Assembly: GCA_023634235.1 (NCBI GenBank)
Contig: JAMKCF010000020.1
Span: 8,494,001-8,558,000, forward strand
Origin: Pisaster brevispinus
Lineage: Eukaryota; Echinodermata; Asteroidea; Forcipulatida; Asteriidae
Direction of reading: 5' to 3'
DNA length: 64,000 bases
Part shown: piece after piece, positions 31,521 to 43,500 of the stretch
Layout: every line of letters starts with the position of its first letter
How positions within the stretch are numbered: position 1 is the stretch's first letter
The notes under the pieces: model-generated
Databases searched by the model: none
What the model was told of the DNA's origin: nothing
The model's input: only the letters and a program-made list of their open reading frames with translations
Program-made: the position numbers and the translations under genes

Positions 31521-34500
31521 GTGGGTACGGTGTAGTTGAAATAATCTTAACCTGCAATCTTACCGACAGTCGTAGACTGGAGGGAGACAAAAAAAACATT
31601 TAAGAAAAAGGGAGGGGGGTAGTATGTTATATTTTCAATATTTTAGATATACACTCAATTCTGGGTGATGTAAAATATATAAATAAATAAAAAACAGGAA
31701 AAATTTGTAACGCATGTTCTATCTTACCTGTAGCTCTTGAGGCTAAGTAACAGACGTAACAAAAAGCTGCAATTATCGCAGCTGGGTGTGGTGGTGTTGT
31801 TTGATTCCTAGCCACGATAATTAATAGCACTTGGTCATGTTCCGTAGACATACATTTATAATGTAAAACCGTTGGGCATACATGTAATGGGAGGGTCAAG
31901 GGTTACAATCATCCTACATGTAACCTACATTTGTACATGTTTTTGATTTCACTGTGTTTTACCATATTTTTATGTAAAAATAGTGCCAAATAAATAGAAG
32001 AAACAAGTCTTAATCTCTGGCGGGCTAGCCTTGGCCCAATTTTAAATGCTGTTAACAGTGTGTTGGTTTTTTTTAAGCTGTTAAATGGTAAAATTTACTC
32101 TCTTTTTTTTCAAACCCAAAACAACCGTTTACTTTCAGTTTGATGTGCAGCCAGTCTCTCCATTGCAAAGCGGTTTCTCACAAACCTGTGATGACTCAAG
32201 ATCAGAACAGCGGCTTGTGAAGAGGAGACACCGGGAGTTTGTCAATCTTCACGCAAGACTGGATCACAACTCTGAGCTTAAAGCTGGCTTGAAAGGTGGG
32301 TCATTTTAATAGTTGGACCACCCCAAATGTAGTCTAGTACGTGTGTAGATAAAGCATGGCGACCCCACTTATGTATCTACTGTGTATTGATCAGGAATGT
32401 GATTTCTCCGGAAATCCGTTTGTTTTTTACCCCCCCCCCCCACCCCATTGTTATTGTAATTTTGTTTTATTAAAAAATTTTTTTTATTAAGATCATAAAA
32501 AACATGAAGATGAAACCAAATAGAATGCCCCAGAGTGCAGATTAGGGCTTTTAAAACAAAAGATAAATGTATATATGTAAGTAGGCTTCGAGCTCGCAAG
32601 TTTTCGCCCTCGCAAGCTTTCACGCTTTGCGCTCGCAGTTCAGGTTTTTTTTTTTCAACAGCTTATCACATCCTTGGTATAATCATCGGTTTTTCACTAG
32701 TTGGCTTCGGGATTAAAAATCGTTTTCCCGTTACCTGATTTTGCTCCCTTAAAAAGTGGTTTGCTGGCCAATGGTCCCACTCATAGTGGCCAAGGTGAGT
32801 CCTTGGCCGCACTTAATACCGGGCCTAATTTCATAGAGCTCCTGAAGCACAAACATTAGCTAAGCACAACAATATTATGCTTACTAGAAAAAGGTCACCA
32901 GCTAAGTGAAATACCATAGCACATGTAGCATCTGTGACTAATATCCTGCTTAATTGTTGCATAGCAGTACACTTTTTTAGCGATATTTTCTGCTTAAGCA
33001 GCTCTATGACAATGGGCCCATGTCATTAAATTGTGCAGGTAAGATAGGGGCCCATCTGTACGGAGTTATTGCAAATAATCCTTTTCAATTTGCTCAAAAT
33101 TACTTCCAAGATGGATCACGGCCATTTTGGAACAGACCCACAATGCCATGATTCAAAACAGATGTGCGAGGCTAATCTTCCAGCTGCCAAAACACTCCCA
33201 CACCTCGCCACTTTTAAGACAACTTCACTGGCTCCCTATAGCCCAACATATTGAGTTCCGCACACATGGTCCATACCTACAAATCATTCAATCACAGTGC
33301 TCCAGAGTATCTCTCTTCACTTTTTGAAATCCATGACTGCCCATACTCCCTTCGAAGCTATGATGCTGTCTCCCATGAACAAGTCACGCAAACTAGCTGG
33401 TGAGAGAGCTTTTTCCACTGCTGCCTCTCACCTATGGAACGGTCGTCCTGTCCCCGTGTCGTGGCCGAGCGGATAAGAGCACCGGACTCAAGCTCTGGTG
33501 TTTCCGACTCAGCAGAGTGTGGGTTCGAGTCCCGGTCGTGACACTTGTGTCCTTAAGCAAGACACTTAACCATGATTGCTTCGTCCTTCGGATGGGACGT
33601 ACATGTAAAGCCGTTGGCCCCGTGTGTTGTGTAATGCACGTAAAAGAACCCAGTACACTTATCGAAAAGAGAAGGGGTTCGCCATGGTGTTCCTGGTTTG
33701 ATTGGCTGCATATTGCGCCACAGCACCTTGTAAACCATTACATGGTGCTATGTAAAGGAGTAGGTCTCATACTTTAAAACGAAGCCCCACATACCTTGCA
33801 GGAAATTAATGTTGAAGCGCCTTGAGCGTCACTGTGACGGATATGAGCGCTATATAAGAAGCCATTATTATTATTAAAAACACTGAGACTGTTCTGTCCT
33901 TCAAAAAGGGTCTCAAGACTCACCGGTTCTCCAACTTGTAGCTGGTAGTCACCATCACTTTGGTCTTTCTTTTCTTCTTAAGCGTCTTGCATCCTTTGGT
34001 AATTTGGCGCTATATAAATCCAGTTGTTATTATTATTGTTACTATGTCACTGGTGTCCCGAGGCCGGAGCGAACAGAATTCAATGGCTGTTTCATGTCAC
34101 AGCTACATCTAAGCGAGCTTCATATGGAGGTGGGTACCTTACAGACTGGAGTCTGACAAATAGTGCATGTTGCATTCTGTCAGACTCCAGGCTGTATGTT
34201 GTGGTACCCGCCTCTGTAGGAAGCTCGCTTTAAGCTGTGACATGAAACAGTCATTGAGTTCCGTTTGCACCCTCGCGACACCTGTAGCGTATTTCGGAAA
34301 ATGTAAATCTGTATTCAGGTATTGGAACGTTGCAAAGGGCGCCACAGCAAAAGTTAAGAGCACCACCGAAACTACTGTGGGTGCTGCGTGTCAATTCGAG
34401 GCCTGTTTATTTACATTTCAAACCATTGTGCTTTCTTGAAACAGGATTGCGAGATGTCCCCAAGCGTATTTCTTTTCCCCTGGCACCAACAGCCAAACCC

Positions 34501-37500
34501 GCAATTCATCAAAGACGCATTAGTCTTCAAAATTATTTACAGGTAAGGGATCTCGAAACCCAAGATGTTCCAGTTCCATTTGGATTGCCATGTGTTTTAA
34601 GCTGTATACTGTAAAAGCTTTGAATGCATGTGAGTTCGTTGATGCAGAATACAATCATTCGAGGTGAAATCTGGACTAATCCGTTTCACAGGGCACAGCC
34701 AAGTGAAATGGAAAAGCCAGATTTTACCGAGTGAGTATATATTACTGCGACAAAGCACGAACAAAGTGCATTTAATATTTGTTTTCTAAAACTCACACAT
34801 AGATCTTGTTGTTTTAAAATTTGAAAATAGACACAAAAGTTTTTCCACTCCACACTCTGAAAATCGTAAAGACCCCTTCTAAATAACATGGATGACTTCA
34901 TGTAGAGACACCAACCTTATGCACCTGGACACAGCCTTGCCTTGTTTGGGGGAACAAGCAGGAATGATTGTGTTTGGAACAACTCTGGGAAATAAGCATC
35001 GACAACCATTACATACCCGTACTATATTTATTTCCATATAGGACGTTTAGGATGGTCCAAGGTTGTGATATTAAATACAAGGCAAAATAAAAGATGACAC
35101 GTGACTATTGTTCCACCAATTAAATGACAAGAATCTATGTGTGAGTTTTATTACTACCTAAATTATTATTGCAAATACAAATTGTAGAAACGATGACTTC
35201 AGTCAAGGCATACCCAAGTTCAAAGTTCATGAGCTGACTTTATTTTGGTGAAAACTGAACTTTCACAAATATCCGTTTAAAGGTCACATGATGTGTTGTA
35301 CCCAATACAAATGCATTGAAAATAGGGGCAATGCAACCTGTCTACACGAAATTAGGCGATTTAATCCGCCCAAGACACTGCTAGGGTTAAAAGTCAAGGG
35401 CTGCTTAAGCTACAAAAAGTAGCTCAGCACAACAACTGTTTTCTTACCACCAAAATACCATGTCATACAAGTACATGTATGTGGCATGTGATTTTTGCTA
35501 AGCATAAACTGTTTAAGCCCTTTTTACTGCTTAAGTAGCTCTATGAAATTGGGCCCTAGTCCTAGGTCTGCAATCACTGACAATCACCCTTGATTGTTAA
35601 TACTTTTTAGCAATTGCTTGCAAAGCCTCCACTACATTCCAGTACTGAATTGCGGGAATTCTTAGCCTTAGAGGGCAACTCGCACGTAGAGTACGTAAGA
35701 CATCAACCCAGAGAGTATGTGCCCAGGATAGACAAGGTAAGTGACTGGAGAAAAGTGTAAATTAGAATGAAGGAACCATGCTTGGTTAACCACTTATCTC
35801 TGGGAATTCCAAAATGTTGCTCTTCTCACCTGCAGGATAAATTTTCAGAATTTTCCTTATGTTCACCATGAATTGGCAAAAGTTGGTCAAACCTTTGGCT
35901 ACAGCTGATAGTTGGCCATGGCATGCTGCAGTCGCGGACTTGACTCCCATGCCGAGTACAATGGGAGCAGCCTAATCATTTCTCATAATCCTCGATTGCT
36001 CAACAAAAGGATGAAAGACCCATGGAAAAAGGGAGATTTGGAACATGAAATTCGAGTACCCTTTGACCCTATGTGTTTACCGGGCAAATGTAGCATAAGA
36101 CGGTAAATGCATGTGCTGTGCACTGTAAACGTGCACTGCAGCACTGTTTTGGGGAAGACTTAAATCATTTTGCAAAATGTTTTGGCTTTAATAAGTATGG
36201 TAAGCCTAGCCCAGTTATAAGTAATTTTTGTTTGAGTCTTTGTGAATGAAGGAGACTGTTTAAGTGAATATACATGTAGTTTTCCCTTAACCAACTTTGT
36301 ATTGTTCTTTTAGCCAGGAAATCTGCTTGGCTAACATTCCCTGCCTTTCACCTCTGTGGACCCTTGTTCAAATCCCGTCTCAGATAGGAGCGTCGGAAGT
36401 CTGGGTCTGGTTTTCATTCCCCACCTGAATACGTCGGTTTCCCGTGTTCAGGGTTTTCCTCCCAGATCTTCCATTTCTTCGTCATATTCAACCTGTTCTT
36501 GGCACTTGCGCTGTTGGATACGGGGTGTAACAAAATGAATTTATCAAATATTGCATTTACAGCTGCTGATGCATAGGATGTCAGGCTTGGTGGACACTTT
36601 CAAGTCGGCCCTCCCAAAAGCATTGAGTGACCAAGGTCCCATGCCACCCATAAGCCCCCCCACTTCACCCATCAGGAAGACAAAGTCATCCAGGAGTCTC
36701 TCGCCCTCCGGATCACCGAGGCCAGGCTCTCCAGCATCTGGTGAAGAGCAGGATGGTATGGAGAGAATGTTTACGTTTGGCAGAAGACCCAAGGTGAGGG
36801 TAATTTGAGTGGTGACAGGACTCAAACTCTTAGGGGGAAAATTCACAAGACTGCAGGGCTTGCAGCTCAAAATGTTCACTGGACATGCTGGACAGAATTT
36901 AGAGGCAGTTGGGTCAGTGCAGTGGTATCCTTCCTCGCCTTCTACCTCTAGTACCCCGGCTCGAATCTCGTCTAGGGCACTATGTGGATTGGGTTTTCAG
37001 TGTTCTCCACAGACTTTTTTGTTGGGAGGGCGGTATGACGTCATCGGATGGGCGCCCGTCCAAATGACGACGATTACAATGATCGCGAGGGCTTTTCGGG
37101 GAAGTCCCCGCTAAAAAGACGCTCTGTTGATTTGGTCTGGCAAGGAGCCAAGACATCCCATTTTGAAAAATAATTTGAAGTATCAAAATTATTTTTTAAA
37201 AATAGCACACTTAGATAAAAACAGGGATGAAGAGATAAATTGACATTATAACTCGCTAAATATTTTTCTCGAAGACTGAGTCGAGAAAATTTTGAGCAAA
37301 AGCAAAAACCTTCATGTGACGTGACAAAACTTTGATCAAATTTTATGACTTAAATGTTCATCTGGTTCTTTAAAAGTGATGATAATCTTGACACTTTGCA
37401 AAAAACAGTCGGGAGCTCTTAAAGAAAACCTGCATTTCTTAGCTAAGCTTTCGGAAGAATTCAAGAACATTACAATCTGCACATATTTATTAGAGCGGGC

Positions 37501-40500
37501 ACCTCATTGCTTACTGTTGGGAATAATCACCTTTCACGTACAGTAAAGCTCAGACCAATGAAGCGCCTATGGTACATGTTATACTTGCATGTACATTGTA
37601 AGTCGACAACACTCAAAGCAGTATTCTTGTTGTCAGACTAGTTATTGGACCACGGGACCAGCCATGCGGTTCCGTTCGTGTCTCCGATCAACACACAGCA
37701 GGCAGCGAGTATCATGAATAGTACATAACCTTTTGCAGAAACGGACTCCATTGATGCATGCCACACATGTAATGCAGCCGTTTGTGAGCTCCCAAAAACG
37801 GCTACTCATTTGAGTGAGCGCCTGGTGGAAAAAAGTCCGTCGAAGAAACTTTTATCAGCGTTCCGCGCTGAGATCGAAGTTGGGCTCGCCCAGGAATTTT
37901 CAATTTTTGGCAGGGCGGTTAATTACTTTGAAAGGGCGGCCAATTATTTGGCAGGGCGGCCTGAAATTGTAGGAGGGCAGCCCGCCCTCCCAAAAATCCA
38001 CATGTGGAGAACACTGGGTTTTCAGTCCCTAACTAATTGCACGGGTTTTCCATGGAATAATTCTTTGGAGTTTCCCCTCGGCATTTAAAACTGAAACTTC
38101 CTTCTATATGGTCTTCTCTCCATGCGGATACTTGGCTAGATGGTGATTAAGTTTGCTTTTCTGAGAATCCTTGGCTTCACAACCAGAATCAATAAGTACG
38201 AAAATAAATAAATAAATTTAGTTTTTAATACATGACCAGAATTGAAATGAGAAAAACAAAATCCTGTTTGAATTTGAACAAGCACATAGGGACTGGGGCA
38301 TACTAACAAGACTTTGTCTAACCAATTTGACCCCCAAAACGGCTAGCCTGGCAGACAGTAGCCATGGATGACAATGGTAATGGTGTTTGGGGTCAATAGG
38401 CAGGGTTGGAACAAAGTTTTTGAAACCTTATTTACCTTCCCAAAATGTGCCGACTCCCAAAACATTTCTATCAACTTCTTTGCAGACCACACTTCAACTA
38501 GCAATGGATTCCATCATCCATGATCACACCAGAATGAAGAACCGTACCCATTCTAGAGACCCAACCTCTGACAATGATGTGGCTGATAGCGCTAGTGTCG
38601 GCCAGCGCTCTGAGGGAGACGGCTCTGAGTCTCCTGCCCAAGCCGTATCAGAAACATCGCCGAGTAACCCAGGCTCCGTATTGGGGTCTGAAGAGGTGTC
38701 GCTGTTTGATGCTGTTCTGTCTTTACTTGGCGAGGCGCTCCATGATAAGGAGTCTTGGTTTCTCGATGAAGGTTTCCAGAGTGTGTTGACCCAACTTGCT
38801 GGAGGCCTCCTGGATGGGTATGTTGATTAACAACCTTAAGATGTGATAATTTCGGACTTCTTGCTTCTGACTGGCACCCGAACAAAGCTATTAACAAAAT
38901 AGGGAGACCGCCAACATGGTAGAGCGCCGGTACGTTAAACTGGAGGTGTTGGTTCATATCCCACTCCAGTAAATTTTTCTTTGCTCAACCCCGAATCATT
39001 AAACACCCAATTCAGACAGACGCTCTAGAGTCGCACTGAACCAAATTATTGGATTATAGTTGTTCTTGCCTTGATCTGTCAGTGTTACTGTTCCACTCCA
39101 ACATCAGTTATCTTAAGATCTGAAAGTAAACATCTCTTAGTTTCTTATTGCCGAATAAATAATAATAATTATAGTAATAATAGTGTTTCGATAATATGTC
39201 TTTCTAGTGCAATAAAGCTATAAGAACTGCAGAGTCCTCTTAGTAGTAGTAGTAGTCTAAGAGATGCAACATATTTTTCTCTTTTTTTCTCATTGCAATG
39301 ATGGTGCTTCAATTCAGTGTTTGGGAGTAAATATTTTCACCTCCAAATCCTAAAGTACTCATTCTCTCTGTTCTTTGGTCAGGTGGATAGAGCGACAAGT
39401 TCACCTCCTATTCTCTGAACACTGGTGTGCCTTCTACCTGTCCGAGCTTCGTGAACTCCTATGGCCTGATGGGAAGTTACTTGCAGCCAGTGACGATGTC
39501 AGGACGGAAGCGGAGAAGGCGGCCACTAAGGAGGAGGCTTTGGAGAGCCTTGTTCATCTAATGCCAGGTACACGGTGATTTCTCTTATCCGAGACCATTG
39601 GGATGGGCTGGTGATCTTTACAAGAACTTATGAAGGCAGCACCTTGTAAACAATAACATAGTGCTGTGTAAATAAATGAGTCTAAATTTGAATGTAGCTC
39701 CACATACCTTATAGAAAAAATAATGAGCGCTTGTGTTTTAAAGTGCTATAATAAGACCCCAAAAAGAAACCAGCAGGTGTGGTGAGGAATTATCCATTTG
39801 GTGAGAAATATGTAAAGAAGGAATGATTATGTGAAGCAGTAAAGTGTCCTGTAGGGAAGCATGATTGTGCAATTTGCTATACCAGAACAACGGGACCGGC
39901 TTGTTCTTCTGATGAGTGTTCTCGGTTCTCTCAATGTGCATTACACAACACACGAGACCTAACATGCCTCTTTAAGTCCCGTGGAAAGGACGAAGCAAAA
40001 TATGCTAAAGCAGGCCTTGAACTTCACTCTTGAAGGGGCGCGGCAATTTTCCTCTGGTGAGGGGCACTCTATGAGGAAAATGTCAATTTGTATTGGATTT
40101 TTGCAAAGAGCACCACAGCAAAAGCACAGGGCACCACGGCAATAGACCTTTATCATGCTGCCACCATCTTGGTCATATTCCCTGTATCCAGTAACAATGC
40201 TGAGTCCAAATATTCACTGTAAAAAAAGGAACCTGAATATTTTTCCTCCCAGCCTCGATTTGGTTACATTGATTTGAATGAGAGAAAAATCAAGATGGCC
40301 GCACCATGACAAAGGTCTATTGCTGCGGGTGCCGTGGGTTATTTCGAGGCCTGCTTAAGTGCCTTGCTCAAGGGCACATGTGCCACTGCCACAACCCGGA
40401 TTCAAACCCAAACTCTGCTGCTGAAAACACCAGAACTTGAGTCTGGTGAACTGGACTGCTCAACCACAACACTCTATGGCATCAGTAATAAGTTTACAAA

Positions 40501-43500
40501 TCGGTCGTGAACTGATTTTTTTTTTAAAGCTTTTTTTTGTTTTAATAAAGTTTTTGGTCAGTCGTTGTTCATCTCATTCTATTTTAAAATAAATGTTTTG
40601 GGTAATAGAATCAAGCAAAAAGAAAGAGATTACAGGACTTTTAAACTGGCATCTCGTTATTTGGCATTCTCAGTGATTAATAGTGGTTTAGATATCTGCT
40701 TTAGAATGTGGGGGTTCAAATCCTGCCGAGTTGTATGCCTTTGGGTTTTTCCCTGCAGGACTTGGGGTTGGGGGGGGGGGGTAGGGCTCGAATTTAACAC
40801 TGGACCGCAGGCCCGAGGCCAGTGATTTTAGCATCGGGCCAGTAACTCATAACCAGACAAGCCCGGTGGTCTTGTGTTTTTCTATTGTGTAATATAGGCT
40901 AACTCACTGTGTAACATTTTTGTGCAAAAAAATGTTGACTATGAGTCTGATAAACAACTTTCAATTCTCTTCAGTTTCAGAGTACTACACGTAAGACAAA
41001 CGAGATAGATTTTCTCTTAGTGCTTGTTCAACTCATTTTGATTCTGGTCTTGTAAAATAAATTCTGGTCCAGTAAAAATTTTGAGCTACAAGCCCTGCAG
41101 TCTTGTGGAATTTTACCCCAAATTCGAGCCCTGCCTGGGGGGAGAAGCACTGAGTATACAGTACTTATCACAAATCATGTATTGTGAAACCATAAATGTT
41201 ATTCTGTATCCCTGATGCATCTATTAAAAATAGAAAGAGATTTCACAATTTGGGGGGTTAGCAGCCTCGCTACCATGGGCAGCGCGCCAGATCGATACCT
41301 CTCGCCACTAACCCCTGGTAGGGATACACTGAGAAACAACGCTGATTGGCTCCCAAGGGTGACTCCTTTGCGTGCATGCTCGTTAAAAACTTTCGAGCGC
41401 TTGTTTGGCGCTTGTACGCACATGTGAAAATGCAAATATTTTTAAGCGAGTCCATTTCAAATGAATCAAGTTTTTACATGGTCACCCTAAACTTCATACA
41501 GTTAGACATCACAAGATCACAGAAGAATGAGAGGGGACCAGTTGCTCTTTGACTTGATGCCTCTTTTGCGCGTTACCATACTTGAGCAGGCGAGTAGAGT
41601 GGATCGACCACAGGCCTAATTAGAATGTGCTAGATTCTAGCACATTTTAATGAACCGATTCCAGGGGTTATGATCGAGCAAGGCATGCTGGGTAAAAATG
41701 TTGCGGCGAGATCGATCACCCCTTGGAACGAGGTTGGGGGCGTAGTCCCCGTTAACCCAGGTACCAAGCACAGATCATCAGACGATTCTTTTATGTTTTA
41801 CGGGATATTGGTTGTGTTTTTTACAGAGTCATTCTACAAGTTTGTTGACAAACAAGACTGGAAGGATGGTCTCCAGCTACTGCTGGACTCCCTGGGAGAT
41901 CCACAGCTCAACAGGTAAAGTTCAAAGCCTCAAATTTAGTAAAGACAAAAGTGTCGTAAAGACAACATTGTGCCTTAAACCAGCAAGTAAAAACCACTAC
42001 ATAACTCTCCGGCAGGCTGAGAAAAAAAACGGTAACTTTACAGAATGATATTACACCTTGACCTCATGTCATATAACTGCTTTAATATGCAGAAAATAAT
42101 GCTAAACAATTTTGAGCTTAGCAACAAAAGCAGGATACTAGTCAAAGATTTTGCATTCGAGATGGTATGTTAGCTGGTCCGGTAAGTATATTTATAATTG
42201 TGCTTAACTAATTTTTGGTGCAAGTAGCTCAACAACATTGGACCCTGGTATCACTTGTAGCGACCGTGTTTGCACTGCATCTTTCAAAGAGTGTGCACAA
42301 CATTGATACGATTGAAAATAGAAATGGTCACAGATTTGCACATAACTTACATGGTATGGAGAGAGTCATGGTGGAAAATTTCCCTTGAAACAGTGTTGCT
42401 TGAAATGCTATCGTTTTGAGAAATGAGTTCCATATTTAGTTTCTGATCTCTTGAGTACTAAACGTGATGTTTGAAAAACTCATAGAGGGTGTTCACTATT
42501 TTCTTGTGACTCTGATGACCGATTGAGCTTCAACTTTCACAGGTTTGTTATTTCATGAATATGTTGGGTCACATAAAATACTGTTTTGCTGATTTTAGTT
42601 GTATTTTTGCCCGAGATTAAAAATATTTTCTACGGTATTGCTTTTAACGATGTCGTTCATGATATTGAAAGAAATGTGTTAGACATTTGTAATCACCCCC
42701 CCCCCCCCCCCCCGCCAAAGAGAGAAAAATGTGTAAACCAGGTCTCTATCTCGCCATGCTTAAACAACAGTTAAGTAAAAAATACTATTCAATCAAACTT
42801 TCATAACAAGAACATACAAAATGTTTTTGGATTTAATTTGCTCGCAAAAACCTCTGCCAACGTATGTCTATAATTCGGCTTAGGCCTGACGCTCAACCAT
42901 TGTTGCTTTGTCCTTCGAATGGGACGCAAAGCTGTACGCCCATTACATGTATGTTGTGTAACACACGGAAAAGAACCCAGCACACTTATCAGTAAGAGAA
43001 GTGGTACACCCCAGTGTTTTCTGATTTGCTCGCAAAAACCTTTGCCAGCGTATGTCTATAATTCGGCCTAGGCCTGACTCATAACTCTATGATTGTGAAA
43101 TAAAATCTGACCTGCATCCAACATAACTGGATACGGCTATCGTATCTGTATTTGTATCCGTGTGCTTGCGAAACCGCTCTTATGTTGTCCACGTGCTTTT
43201 AACCAATGTGTTCCTTTTGGTTGTGTGCGTGTCGTTGTTGCCGAGCGGACAAGGGCATTGGATTCAAGCTGAGAGTGGGTTTGAGTCCGGGTCTAGACAT
43301 TCGAGTCCTTAAGCAAGACACTTTATCATTGTTGCTTTGTCCTTTGAATGGGACATAAAGCTGTACGCCCATTACATGTATGTTGTGTAACACACGGAAA
43401 AGAACCCAGCACACTTATCAGTAAGAGAAGTGGTTCACACCAGTGTTTTCTGATTTGCTCGCAAAAACCTTTGCCAGCGTATGTCTATAATTCGGCCTAG

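Noticed and set aside
31521..31535. End of the SNX19 first open frame as a true C terminus
   Set aside because: A GTGGGT donor at 31521 and a PX domain that continues in phase in the next exon show these codons are intronic.
33455..33545. tRNA-Leu(CAA) gene
   Set aside because: The cloverleaf-like part continues into a SINE body with an ATT tail and recurs at 49938-50032 and in tandem at 42.8-44.1 kb, so it is a SINE head.
33400..33777. 125-codon + frame
   Set aside because: Lies across the LINE/SINE junction and reads through the SINE.
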